From the NCBI RefSeq assembly GCF_047948215.1, contig NC_134461.1:90912245-90976244 (forward strand): DNA of 64,000 bases, in the 5' to 3' direction. The notes beneath the pieces were generated by a model. It was not told the origin of the DNA, did no database searches, and was given only the letters and a program-made list of their open reading frames with translations. Shown here piece by piece: positions 1 through 10,169 of the stretch. Origin of the DNA: Lycorma delicatula (lineage: Eukaryota > Arthropoda > Insecta > Hemiptera > Fulgoridae). Each line of letters starts with the position of its first letter. Position 1 is the first letter of the stretch. Position numbers and translations under genes: made by a program.

Positions 1-130
1 CTGGGGGTTTGAGGCGGGCGCAAAGTGAGATCCGACCGACGGGCCGAGACGTAGAGGCCCGTCAGAGTAAAGGACACTCCGCTGGACTGTGTAATACTTA
101 ACTGCAGGGAGAAGAGGAAAAAAAAAAAAA
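1..130 (+). mobile_element. 3' end of a LINE (same family as 54,607-55,202)
   Basis: The first ~120 bases, including the phrases 'ctgggggtttgaggcgggc' and 'aaaggacactccgctggac', match the 3' end of the element at about 55,035-55,200 and finish in an A-rich tail like that copy. The 5' part lies outside the window. I infer the 3' UTR of a non-LTR retrotransposon, probably R1-like. A longer (TA)n run follows directly. Confidence 0.6.
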
Positions 131-151
131 TATATATATATATATATATAT
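131..151. repeat. (TA)n microsatellite
   Basis: A pure TA dinucleotide run of about 21 bases abuts the A tail of the LINE 3' end. It may have grown out of that tail. Confidence 0.9.
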
Positions 152-659
152 TACATAATGTATGTTATAATAAAGGACATAATACGTTTTTATTTAATTA
201 TACAATTGCGTCCGCCACTATTTTTTGCAATCTCAAATTGCCCCGCGCCACACAAAGGTTGAGAATTCCTGATTTAAATCATATGCAAAAGGTCTAGTAA
301 TTATTTGAATAATTGTTTTACAAAGATTTTGGGGAATTTTAAATCTGTTTCTCGTTTGAAAAATCCTTTTTGTTATTAATGTATAAAAATATCGATGGTT
401 TTAGATTTTTGTCTCGTAATTTTATAACAAGGATCGACGAAGAAAGAAAAGACCATTTAAGATTCCGAACATCTTTATTATAAAGGCATTTAAATTATAG
501 GTTATTTATTAAATAATATCACTAATGTTAATGACTATAACTCTCCGAACATTTTTAAAAACGATTCTTAAATCTTTTAATAACGAATGAACTCTACTGA
601 CAAAGATATTAAACAAATAAATTTATCATAACTATGTCAGTTATTTCCAGATGAATTAA

Positions 660-805
660 TTCACCACAGAAACTTGTGAAGTTTGTACGTGGGAATATGA
701 AAACAGAATTTTTGTAGCGTTTGAAAAATGCCATGCTAACCAGGATTCTAACCCGGGACCTCCGGATTAAATGCCAAGACACTAACACTACGTCATGGAG
801 ATCGA
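660..805 (-). mobile_element. SINE-A copy (tRNA-Glu-derived), degenerate
   Basis: Read on the minus strand this carries the tRNA-like head: a damaged B box (around 750-760, 'ggattctaaccc' on plus) and the anticodon-arm remnant. It is followed by a body shared with copies near 57.9, 59.65 and 10.07 kb ('tagcgt.tgaaaaatgcca' on plus). The A-box side ends near 'catggagatcg' at about 795-805. Substitutions in the B box suggest an old, inactive copy. Confidence 0.7.
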
Positions 806-838
806 TTTGCGATTAATCTGTTTTTATGATGATTAATT

Positions 839-842
<4 letters not shown>

Positions 843-874
<32 letters not shown>
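843..874. repeat. (AT)n microsatellite
   Basis: About 32 bases of uninterrupted AT dinucleotide in AT-rich unique sequence. Confidence 0.9.
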
Positions 875-876
<2 letters not shown>

Positions 877-949
877 GTAAGGATTAGTTGTAATACGTAT
901 AATTTAACCTTTTACTGTAATGTATTTTTGAAAATTTCAATTAAATTCG

Positions 950-1320
950 AAACAAATTTAATTTACAATTAATTCTGTCTATATGTTTGAATGGAATTTC
1001 AAGTTTTCTTATTTAAAGATCACGCATACCTTGCATTGTACGTCAAATCTATAAAATTGTGTTTTGCGACACCTATTTTTTGTGTTTTACAATAATTTTC
1101 AAAAATATGACAAAAGATAAAGGTTTGGGATCAGTTTTTATTCAATTTTTCAGGACCAAAACCAAATAAAATATTAAATTTACTGATTAATTTAAGTTCT
1201 AAATTTTCTGTAAAAGCAGAAATCAGGGCAATCTTTTTGAAAGCTGTAACTTGCAGCATTTTTGGATCCATGTTTTTATGAGCTTATTTTTCTATTTTCG
1301 CTTTCTAGTTCTTGAAATCG
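950..1320. repeat. Family D repeat, degenerate copy
   Basis: Shares the family D core seen at 4.8, 9.4, 22.8, 40.7 and 61.8 kb: a block like 'ttttattcaatttttcagg' (about 1,138-1,155), then a 'gaaatcagggc' block (about 1,220-1,231), a 'tgtaacttgca' block, and a T-rich end near 1,300. In the best copy (22,403-23,106) these blocks form the arms of a foldback element, so this is one arm of such an element. Confidence 0.55.
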
Positions 1321-1801
1321 CAACATAAACTTGAAGCTTGTGTTTGGGGATATGGAAATGGAATTTTGTAGCATATCAAAAAAGGTAATGTTAAGATTAT
1401 TTTTTTTTCTTAATATTTTTTTTTATACGAATGGATCTTTTGTTTGTAACGTACTACAGTAAATTAATTATTGTAAGTAATGATAAGTATATATTTTATA
1501 TTGTGATGAGAAATAATTAGGGAAAGTAAATTTAACAAGCTTTTACTGCTAGATAAGGGTTATGATAAACAATTATATTACGTCGTTTAAATACACGTCA
1601 CTAGGATATAACAGCTGTACGTCCATCAGTACTACAAACTGTGCTTATTACTGTTCTTCTAAGCCATATTTACTATAAGAGACAGCTTAAACATTCCTTG
1701 TCTGATATTATCGTTTTATTTTTCAATTATTATTATTATTATAAGCAGGAAAAATTGACATATAAATCATTAAGTACCTCAAGACTGCTTAACTAATTAA
1801 T

Positions 1802-2584
1802 TATACAGAGTGAGAAACATATATCCGAACCCATTACGTAACCGTTGCAGAAATAGTAGGTTATATTTGATTGAAATTTTGTGAATGATACGGATAAATT
1901 AAATAAGAAAAACATAAAACGTAATTTAAATGTTGCATTTATTTACATTACTGTCACAAAAGATGTTCAAAATGACCACTCTGGGCATCGATGCACTTTT
2001 GTACTCGACTGATCATATTGAGAGTCATCTGACGCAGAACGTTGTATTCAATTGCGTTGATTTCATGTTGAATGTTCAACTTCAGTTCATCAAAATTATG
2101 GGGATTAGATGCATAAAATCTGTCCTTTAAGTTTCCTCAAATGAAAAAATCGAAAGTAGACGTGGGGAACTTAGAGGCCACCGTCCTCTACTGACAGCTA
2201 GTTCATTTGTGAGAGCTTCATGGTAGCGATTCAGTAAAACGTTTGACGTGTAACACGTTGCTCTATCTTGTTGGAAGAAGCTGTATTCTTTTTCATTATC
2301 TGTTAATTGCGTATAGAATTCTTGAAAATTGTGAGGTAAACTTGTATATTGACTGTCCAGTCAAAAAATATTGGTCCCACTATACGATTACCCGAAACGA
2401 CACACCAAACACCAATTTTCTCATCGTAAAGTGGACACAATGAGAAAACAAAAACCAAATACTGATGTTCAGTAGTAACATATAAACACATACATCCACT
2501 AGACGCGCTAGTGTGTGTGAGTCTTTCGTAGTGTTGGGTAGAAGTCTCATTATGGGTTCGGTTTTATGTCGCTCACTTTGTATA
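1802..2584 (-). mobile_element. Tc1/mariner-superfamily DNA transposon relic with TIRs
   Basis: The ends are inverted: the left end at 1,802 reads 'tatacagagtgag' and the right end read inward from 2,584 reads 'tatacaaagtgag'. Both continue with a matching 'ccgaaccca' block about 20 bases in. The TA at each end fits the TA target duplication of the Tc1/mariner superfamily. At 783 bp it is shorter than an autonomous copy (usually 1.2 kb or more), so the N-terminal half of the transposase appears deleted. The interior holds a broken transposase on the minus strand, annotated separately. Confidence 0.75.
1940..2491 (-). pseudogene. Degenerate DDE transposase (Tc1/mariner superfamily), C-terminal part
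   Basis: Reading from 2,491 down to about 1,940 the minus strand gives, in order: a 'GVWCVVSGNRIVGPIFF' block (about 2,360-2,420), a broken counterpart of the family's F-Q-Q-D-G-A catalytic-Asp motif near 2,270, a 'PTSTFDFF' region near 2,150 where the family has S-P-D-L-T-P-x-D-F-F, then 'LKDRFYASNPHNFDELK' (about 2,080-2,130) and a C-terminal 'SGHFEHLL' (about 1,960). These match DDE-type insect transposases of the superfamily in order and spacing. Frameshifts and stops occur throughout, and the second catalytic Asp is not preserved. The copy cannot encode active enzyme. The assignment comes from motif order recognised by eye. Confidence 0.7.
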
Positions 2585-2774
2585 AGTCAACATGCAATAT
2601 ATTAAGTAACATAACATGGTAATACATTGAATATTAATCATCTGAAAACTACTCTTCGGTACTGTTATTTTCTGGGTAGACTACTATCCGTTCAGCTATA
2701 TTCATACATTTAACGATCTTCTTTTAAGATCGATGACCGAACAAGCTCAAATCGAAATTAGTTAGTATAAATAT

Positions 2775-2920
2775 GATCTGGAAAAGTTTTAGCGTATGAA
2801 AAATTTATTACAGACCGGAATTCAAATCTGGAACCTAATGAAAATCTAAAAAGCTGCTATTGCACCAAGAAGATCAGATATTTATCACTTAGTACATAAT
2901 ACAAAATTATAGTAATCGAA
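2775..2920 (-). mobile_element. SINE-A fragment, highly degenerate
   Basis: The plus strand reads 'tagcgtatgaaaaattt' followed by 'gaccggaattcaaatctgg', the complement of the SINE-A body and B box. The head has diverged beyond certain recognition. Confidence 0.45.
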
Positions 2921-3084
2921 AGTTGTTTACTAACGTAGACATCTTTGAATTGTCTATCAAATTTATAAACCAAATTTTATTTGCAAAATTAAAAGAGGCC
3001 TTAAAAAATTTGTAAAGGTAAGGTTTAAAATTTGTAGAAAAAACAGGCTGCACACAATCACATTTTCTTAACGATTAATACATT

Positions 3085-3185
3085 TTTTTGCGGATGAAAA
3101 ATATCAACCCTGGCCATGATTAGAACTCAAAACCTTCCGGATGAAAGGTAAAGGTCCTACCATTGTCACAGTGGTCGGAGGAGTG
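3085..3185 (-). mobile_element. SINE-A head fragment, degenerate
   Basis: Minus-strand reading shows the tRNA-like anticodon arm and B-box region: 'tagaactcaaaaccttccgg' followed by 'atgaaaggt' on plus, then a 'taccattgtcacagtgg' remnant of the A-box region. Only the head is recognisable. Confidence 0.5.
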
Positions 3186-3283
3186 GCCTGTTGGTAAATA
3201 ACATAGAAGATCCAAATTGTTTTCACGAGCGTTAATTACAATGCTTTTATTTTAACAATCAATAATAGCGTTTTTATAGGAAA

Positions 3284-3835
3284 ACTAGCCGTTGCTCGCA
3301 GCTCCACACGTGCATTGACGTGTAGCTTGAGCTCGTTGATCGTTAGTTTTAGCAGCTTTAGATGCTGCTTGAAGATTTACCTTGCGGGTTTTTTATAGCC
3401 ACTGAACGAGTGAGATAAATAATGTTTGGAAAACAGGTAGGAAGGAGATATCAAATGAAATGGTTACATATTCACAACGAAATAAAAAATTTAACGGTTG
3501 TGCGCAAATTTTCAAATTCTATTGTCTATAACTTCGGAATTCAGAAGACTACCAGAGTCGGACAAATTGCGTGTTATTGCAAATGTTATGGCTTTCAGAA
3601 AATTATATTTACTTTGGATGATTTCTTCACGTTTGCGAGATATTCCCGAAAAAATATGCGTTAAAATTTTGCTTAAAAGGGTAGTAAAGTGGGGGTTGTG
3701 GTAGTTTTTTTCAAAATTAAATGTGGATAACAGTTTCCTTTTGTTTGCTACTGTTAGTATGCTAAATTTTATCACGATCGGAATAAAATTGAAGATATTT
3801 ATAAAAGACAAACGGACACCATTCTTATACATACA

Positions 3836-3880
<45 letters not shown>
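3284..3880 (+). repeat. Family G interspersed repeat ending in (CATA)/(AT)n
   Basis: Starts 'actagccgttgctcgcagc' and ends 'aaaagacaaacggacac', followed by (CATA)n at about 3,832-3,846 and (AT)n at 3,850-3,880. A 'ctagc.gttgctcgc' head with a purine-rich 'gacaaacggac' terminus and microsatellite tail is a pattern known from arthropod repeats. The short open frames inside (3,422-3,844, both strands) look incidental. No second copy is in this window, so the boundaries are approximate. Confidence 0.45.
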
Positions 3881-3884
<4 letters not shown>

Positions 3885-3951
3885 ATTATATATTAATGTT
3901 TAATTCAGTTCATATTGATATTTAGTTTATCTTTACTAAAGTTTTGCTTTT

Positions 3952-4638
3952 AGGTAGATTTCATAAGAAAGCTACCTACTGTAATGGGTACCATGATTCG
4001 ACTTCCGGAAAATTTCGTTATATCTTCGCGTTTCCCATCCACCAGACCCCAAAACCACCGTGAGTTCAAAAGATCATGTATATATATATATATATATATA
4101 TATCACTTTCTAGTGGACACGATAACTGCCGTAATTTTGCCCCAATCACTTTCAAATTGTTCCTTAAAAATAACTCGTCCCAAAATCTCGGTCGAGTTCG
4201 TTAACGGCCAAAATCGGAGCATGGGGGTGAAAATAGGGGACTTTTTAGAAAAAAAAAATATCGCTATAATTTTCTTATTACGTAAAATATCGAATTCGTT
4301 TAATGTTCCTACTATTTTTGGATAAGGGCCTAAAACTTATCTAAGTAAATTTTTTTTATACCACCAACCATTGGTTTGAAAAAATGGGGTTACGAAGACA
4401 AAAATGAATCATACCTCCCATAATAGGCACAGTATCGAATCGGCTTAAAGTGGTCGTTAGTTCTCTAAATATTATCTAAAACTTTTGTCTGAAACAATTT
4501 TTGATATGACCAACCCTTACGTCAAGGGATGACCAAGATCTTGCTAGAATTGTGAGAAGATGGGATTTGTCTTAAGTTTTTCTTAACTTTAAGTTGGAAA
4601 TCTTTTTATCTCCTACTTAGCACCGGTGAAATCTACCT
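3952..4638. mobile_element. TIR element, 687 bp, perfect 12-bp terminal inverted repeats
   Basis: 'aggtagatttca' at 3,952-3,963 is matched exactly by its complement at 4,627-4,638. The interior has no transposase similarity but includes a (TA)n run (4,078-4,102) and a long, well-preserved non-repetitive body. The 113-codon frame at 3,984-4,325 encodes nothing recognisable and runs through the TA repeat, so I do not call it a gene. Most likely a non-autonomous DNA transposon. I see no clear target-site duplication. Confidence 0.5.
4078..4102. repeat. (TA)n microsatellite inside the TIR element
   Basis: A pure TA run of about 25 bases flanked by 'agatcatg' and 'tcactttctag'. Confidence 0.85.
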
Positions 4639-4781
4639 CCGCCTTCCAGCGTGCCGAAAGGGATTCTTTTTTTAATCCAATGTAAGTACTATTTTGATAA
4701 AAAATAAAATTGTTTTATTTAAAATCATCACATTTCCCATCTAGTTTATATTTTGTTTCTAATTAGAGCTAATATTTTCAA

Positions 4782-5232
4782 ATTTTTGTTTAATTTTAAT
4801 AGACGTCATTTATGTCAATTTTCTCAGAATTAAATTCTATACAAAGGTAATTAAACATTTTTATTTGTTTATTAGTGAAATAACAAAGTTATTTTATTCC
4901 TAACCTAAAAAGTATAGTTTCTGACAAAACATTTTCGTGTTTTACCCCGTTTTTCTTAAAATATAAATGAGATAAACTTTCGATACCACTTTTATTCAAT
5001 TTCTTACATCAAAAACGATACTGAAGCATCAAATTTACCCCTCAATTTGTACCCAAAAAAGTTTAGTACGATTTAATTTCACAGAGGGAGCAGAAAACTG
5101 AGCTAATGTTTCGCGAGCCGAAACTCGCTAACAAACCGTTTTCGGACCAATTTTTGAAGTTTTTTCTTATTTTTAGCTATAGAATACTCTTCCTAGAGAT
5201 TGCTGTACAATTTTGAATCACTCTGTGTACAT
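4782..5232. repeat. Family D repeat copy
   Basis: Contains the family blocks in order: 'taacaaagttattttatt', 'cttttattcaatttctt', 'acgatttaatttcac', 'ctcgctaacaaaccgttttc', then 'agctatagaatact' and an end 'tcactctgtgta' at about 5,220-5,231. That end mirrors the 'acagagtg' terminus of the complete copy at 22,403. This is essentially the right half of the foldback element. Confidence 0.6.
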
Positions 5233-5239
5233 ATAAACA

Positions 5240-6998
5240 TATGCGCGCGCGCAACACACATACACACACACACACACAAACACATTAAATTATAATGGCG
5301 TTGATTTTAATTGGTAAAGATATTAATTACTAATTTTGTAAATTAATATAAATGATTTAGTGATTAATTTATGCATTTAATTAATAATAACGTTATTTCA
5401 TTAAATGTAGCATCAAAAGAAAATTGAATGGATGAACAAAAAAAAAGTTATAATGAATATTAAACAAAAACAAAATTTAAATTAGAATTAATTTTATGAA
5501 AATTGATAGTCTAATAATAAATAATAGAGAAAAAAAAACATCTTATAATCAAATACGAGTATATATTAAAATTCATTTTTAATTCCTTAATAAATATTCA
5601 TTTACAACAGGTAAGACAAGTCCGATCATTTCGCCAGTTGGACTTCAACCAGTATTAAAAAAAAAACGACCCTATTTTTTACACTCCTCGCCCATATCTA
5701 CTCCTTTCTTCCTCCCACTCGATTACATGAGCATCAGTTGTTTAGCAATTTCCTAACCTTATGTATATGAAACAAATTTCACTACAACGGTCCTTGTACA
5801 TTATAATCAGAAAACAATTACGCCAAGAATGTCAGGCTAATAAAACAAACAAGCCTCCTGTTATTAGAAATAACTGTAAAAATTAATAACTTTTCGTTAG
5901 CCCATTGCCGTGTTCTTAAAATAATATATTAATGAATCGTATATATTTATATACGTTTGTATGTACACAAGGATGCGCACGCTCGCGTGTGAATGTATAT
6001 AGGTGAGTGTTATAACACCGTGAAGTAGAAATGAATGAAGAGTTAACGGTATCAAATAGTGTAAAAATAAGAATTAGAACTATCGACCTATATCGATAGT
6101 TCAGATCGATTTTTCGGTGAGAAGAGCGAAACTAATTCAATAAAACACGGAAATTCTTATCTAGGTGTTCTCAGGCTCTAAATAAAACGGAAAATTGAGC
6201 AAGTAAATACGATTTTTTTTTCTATGTCATTGAGTATGAGAAAAAATAACATATTCTTTAGATTTTATAAAAAAGAAAGACGATTTTATTACTTGGAAAA
6301 TTGTTCTGTAAACAATTGATTTAAAGAAGAAAAAAGTTATTTGTTTAAAAAAAAAGTAGTGATCAGAACGGTTCAGCTGTTTTATAATTTGCAGGAACAA
6401 ATTTTAAATAAATACTTTTAAAAAAAATAATAAATTTCGTATCCTATAACTAGGATATGAAATTTTATTTGTTTCATTTCACTGTCAAGTATTTGACAAG
6501 AATATAATCAATATATTAATAATATAATAATAATAAAAAAATAAATCTATGGAAAGTCTATTAAAACTTTCACAAAGAACTCTCTTCTTATTCTTATTCT
6601 TCTTCTTATTATTATCATTACTACTTTTCTCTCAATTATTAATTCATCTTTAACAAATTTATTATCTCTAACTTCTAATTAGGCTACATAAACTAATACA
6701 ATTAAATTTATGTCGTGTTTTGGGTATTTAGTGGGATATTTTTATTTTTTCAATTATTAAAATCTTACTTTTTCCACCATTTTGGCGTTTTTTACACTTA
6801 ATTTAAAAAACTTATATTTATATATATTATTCATTTTAGTAAATCTTACATTACTGCATTTGAACCAACTTGATAACTTACACCATTATTGCGTAAATAT
6901 TATTGTAATATATCAATTTTGGCGCCCATACTAGTATTTTTGTAATCTTCTTTTCAATGCTTAATCTAAATCCGAAATCAAAATCCGAAACAAAAAGA
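5240..6998. other. AT-rich stretch, no gene seen
   Basis: Begins with a short imperfect (CA)n run (about 5,243-5,281). A 10-bp-arm hairpin at 6,077-6,102 (GAACTATCGA, six-base loop, complement) is the only structured signal. No open frame, SINE head or transposase motif could be supported. Confidence 0.6.
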
Positions 6999-7006
6999 GC
7001 ACACAC

Positions 7007-7010
<4 letters not shown>

Positions 7011-7042
<32 letters not shown>
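7011..7042. repeat. (CA)n microsatellite
   Basis: About 32 bases of pure CA, preceded by an interrupted CA stretch. Confidence 0.9.
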
Positions 7043-7048
<6 letters not shown>

Positions 7049-7078
7049 CACGTAAAAATTTAATTTAGAATTTTCTTA

Positions 7079-7188
7079 TAGTTTCATTTCATTTATCAAA
7101 AAACGCTCTTTTCGTTCTGGAGGTACTAGAAATTAAATAAAAATTTCACCGAATTACATTTTTCGTAAGTGAATTAATTTTTTTTTAG
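7079..7188 (+). repeat. 110-bp direct repeat, copy 1
   Basis: This segment ('gtttcatttcattt' through 'gtaagtgaattaattttt') recurs at 7,995-8,105 in the same orientation with only scattered differences. A (CA)n tract follows this copy but not the other. The two copies flank a SINE-B insertion. Confidence 0.75.
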
Positions 7189-7214
7189 CACACACACACA
7201 CACACACACACACA
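7189..7214. repeat. (CA)n microsatellite
   Basis: About 26 bases of CA directly after the T-run that ends the 110-bp direct repeat. Confidence 0.9.
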
Positions 7215-7411
7215 AACATATTGAATTTAATAACAAATTCTTTCTTAGTTGAAAATAATAATGTTATTATTATAATTAAAAAAACAAATACTATATTTAT
7301 ATTTATAGTATAAAATTTACTTGATGATTCCCGCAAATAGAATTTATAAGATAGCTTGAATTTATTTTTGGCGTACGGTTAATCAAAATTAGTTATACTA
7401 TTTTCACCAAT

Positions 7412-7729
7412 CGGGTTGGTCTAGTGGTGAAAGCGTCTTCGCAAATCAGCTGATTTCGAAGTCGAGAGTTCGAACGTTCAAATCCTAGTAAAGACAGTTT
7501 ACTTTTATACAGATTTGAGTACTACCTAGTAAAGCAGTTACTTACTGAATACTAGATCCGTAGATACTGGTGTTCTTTGGTGGTTGGGTTTCAATTAATC
7601 ACACATTTCAGAAATGATCGTCTTGAGACTCTACAAGACTACACATCACTTACGCTCATACATACCATTCTCACTGATCCTCTAAAGTAATACCTGATTG
7701 TGATTCTCGGAGGCTAAACAGGAAAAAAA
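7412..7729 (+). mobile_element. SINE-B, near full-length
   Basis: The tRNA-like head has an A-box-like 'ttggtctagtgg' (7,416-7,427) and a B-box-like 'gttcaaatcc' (7,476-7,485), the RNA polymerase III internal promoter. The family body follows ('ggtgttctttggtggttggg', about 7,569-7,588; 'ttcaattaatcacacat'), then the tail 'cctctaaagtaatacctg...ggaggctaaacagg' and an A-rich end. It is the most complete of six copies in the window. Pol III SINEs encode no protein and depend on LINE enzymes. Confidence 0.8.
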
Positions 7730-7994
7730 GTTACACCATTTTCCAGATAAAACGATTTGATAGAAAATCTCTTTCAAAATATTATTTTTGATAAAAATTA
7801 TTTAAAATTACTTATAAAAATATTTAGACATATATTTATCAAGAATATTACACTATTGATTAAACAGTATATTACAAATTAAGGTTTTTTTTTGTATTTT
7901 TACGGTTAGTTTTTTCTAACTACATTTTTTGATTTTATATGTGATTCCAAAATCTAAAGGAAGAAATAAAAAATTTAAATCTGAATTTTTTTCT

Positions 7995-8105
7995 AGTTTC
8001 ATTTCATTTTTCAAAAAACGCCCTTTTTGTTCTGGAGGTACTAGAAATTAAATAAAATTTCATCGAATTAAATTCTTCGTAAGTGAATTAATTTTTTTTT
8101 AGTAA
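7995..8105 (+). repeat. 110-bp direct repeat, copy 2
   Basis: Second copy of the segment at 7,079-7,188, matching through 'ttctggaggtactagaaatt' and 'gtaagtgaattaattttt'. Similarity fades on both sides, so the unit seems to be about 110-130 bp. Confidence 0.75.
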
Positions 8106-9090
8106 AAATTTATCTACAATATATTTTGAATTTTAAGTATTTGCCAATAATCTGATTTGAATTTGTCATTCATGTAAATGATACCTTTATTTTTCAAAAG
8201 TTAATGATAATCCCGTTTTTAAAATAAACCACACGATTTGATAGTTTAGAAATTTATAAATTAAATGACGTATCTTACCATACGAACCCTGATTTGTTAT
8301 CTATGACTTAAATTAAAATGTTAATAAAACCCCGGATCTTTCCTTTTGAAGAATTGTAGGGTTTTTGTGTTATTCTGTAAATTCGATCTGAGATCGAATT
8401 TACAGAATAAATAAGGTGAAATATTTAAAATATGAATGTTGAGTGGGTAGTCTCATTAAAAGTATTGAACACTCACCAAATCTCATTATTATTTCAAAAT
8501 TATCGGCATTACATTACCTCCAAGATTATGGAACAAATTTCTGATAATTATCCTGGAATAAATCCCAATGCTCAAAAAAAGGTTATTCTATATAACTCAA
8601 TATAACACAACTAAAACATCAATATCTGAAAACAAAAATTCAAATTTGTTTTGACTTTTGCCATTCTAAACAATATTACACGAAAAAATCATTTTTAAGT
8701 AAAATTGAGCTAAAACTATTTCATTTTGTGTTAATAAACTACGAATACAAATTGAAAGAATTTTTATGACATGTTTTAATAAAAAACTACTGTGTTAGTG
8801 ATATGATAAGCTATTAGCCACTACATTTATTAAATGACAATTCAGTTTTCTTTCATTTCAGTTAATATCCTATTAACAAAGGGTTTAAAAAGACTTAATT
8901 ATGTACCAAATTTTCTAAAAGATATATTTAAATTAAAAAAAAATAAATAAATAACAAGAGATAAATATTAAAAATAAAACGACTGCCAAAAAAACAATGT
9001 TGACAAACATAGCTGTTTAATGCAGGATAATTAAAGACCGCGAGGGCGGCAATTTTGTATATAGTATAATTTTGTTTTAAATTTTTTTAA
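8106..9090. other. AT-rich stretch with one perfect hairpin
   Basis: No coding signal. The notable element is a perfect inverted repeat at 8,370-8,410, described separately. Confidence 0.6.
8370..8410. repeat. Perfect 20-bp-arm hairpin, 1-base loop
   Basis: Bases 8,370-8,389 are the exact complement of 8,391-8,410 with a single G between them, a near-ideal cruciform or hairpin. There is no following T-run and no adjacent gene, so I do not call a terminator. It could be the centre of a palindromic insertion or a replication-slippage product. Confidence 0.9.
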
Positions 9091-9104
9091 ACATATATAT
9101 TCAT

Positions 9105-9275
9105 ATGTTTGTATAGCCTATGATACTTCCAGTAACGTAAGGATTCCAACGCGGGGTCATACATCCAAATAGGTTCAGCCATTGAGGTGCTACAAATGAA
9201 GGCAACAATGAGGTGGAACAAATATACATACATACATGCTAAGTACATTAGAGTCCTTTTTGGGCAGTCATGCAA
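9105..9275 (-). repeat. Family E repeat, copy 1
   Basis: Matches 9,864-9,995 in the same orientation: a 'gataacttccagtaacgtaa'-like block, 'gattccaac', 'catacatc.aaat.ggtt', then 'aagcagtc/gggcagtc' at the far end. The open frames on the minus strand at both copies are shadows of the same repeat, not genes. The two E copies bracket a family D copy. Confidence 0.6.
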
Positions 9276-9411
9276 TAAATGAGTATAAAACCATAGTGAA
9301 TATTTTTATACAGCAAATTAAAAATATTTTAATTATTCAAAGGTCTAATTTTATTGTACTAAAAATAGCTGTTTGTAATTTTTACAAACTCATAAAATGT
9401 TTTTATTATTA

Positions 9412-9832
9412 AAAAAAAAGTTGATTTTTTTTTGTTTTTAATAGACTATATAAAATAAATTTTCTCAGAATTAAATTTTCTACACGTTTTGATAATAAAA
9501 TTTACGCATTTATTAATCATATAACAAAGTTATTGTGGTTCAAATGTAAAATATTGTTTTTCAACAGATTTTTTCTGTTTTACGTTGGATATCATGAAAA
9601 CTAGGGGAAATACAGTTTTGGGACCAATTTTATTCGATTTTTCAGGTCAGAAAACATAAGAAACTAGCAAGTTTATCCCTAATATACTGAAATTTTATTG
9701 AGCGAACTGAAAATCCGCGCGAAATTCGTTTCTAGGCGTAACTCAATAACAAAGCATTTTCGGACATGAATGTTGTATGAACGTTTTTTCTTTTTTCAAG
9801 CTCTAGAATTAATTTCAATCACCTGCATATAT
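9412..9832. repeat. Family D repeat copy, between two family E copies
   Basis: Carries the D blocks 'tctcagaattaaattttcta', 'taacaaagttattg', 'ttttattcgatttttcaggt', 'gaaattttattgagcg', 'cgtaactcaataacaaagca' and a terminal 'caagctctagaatt'. Order and spacing follow the copy at 4,782-5,232. Confidence 0.6.
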
Positions 9833-9863
9833 TGTACGTATACATACAAATTTATATAACCTA

Positions 9864-9995
9864 CCCTGTGCATGACACTACCGGTAACATAAGAATTCCA
9901 ACTGGGATCATACATCGAAATCGGTTGGCCGTTGGGCCGTAGTGAGACATATATACAAACACCCGAAATACATTGCGTTTCTTTTTAAGCAGTCG
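9864..9995 (-). repeat. Family E repeat, copy 2
   Basis: Second copy of the ~130-bp block at 9,105-9,275, beginning 'catgacactaccggtaac' on plus. It is more CpG-rich than copy 1, consistent with less decay. Confidence 0.6.
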
Positions 9996-10057
9996 CGTAA
10001 AATTAATTTTGTTTTTTGTTATGAAAGAGCAGGCATCAACAGCTGTGGTCATTAGCT

Positions 10058-10165
10058 CGGTAAAAATTGGTAGCGTATGAAAAGACGCCATGCGTGACCG
10101 GGATTCGAACCCGGGACCTCCGCTCGAAATACGAGCCGCTAGCTACTAAACCATGAGATAGGCAA
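10058..10165 (-). mobile_element. SINE-A copy with an altered head
   Basis: The minus strand has an intact B box: 'ggattcgaacccgggacct' on plus, about 10,099-10,118. The head sequence beyond it ('gctcgaaatacgagccgct') differs from the tRNA-Glu-like anticodon arm of other copies, and the A-box region is 'actaaaccatgagata'. This may be a subfamily with a different tRNA head. It is 5'-complete but lacks the common 3' tail. Confidence 0.65.
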
Positions 10166-10169
10166 AAAT

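Noticed and set aside
3512..3844. 110-codon minus frame
   Set aside because: Lies inside family G and begins in its (CATA)n tail; frames on the other strand cover the same DNA.
8370..8410. Intrinsic transcription terminator
   Set aside because: The hairpin has no T-run and the genome is eukaryotic in character, so a bacterial-type terminator makes no sense.
9087..10091. Two short minus frames as paralogous genes
   Set aside because: They are the two family E repeat copies; similarity is at the DNA level and the frames are interrupted differently.
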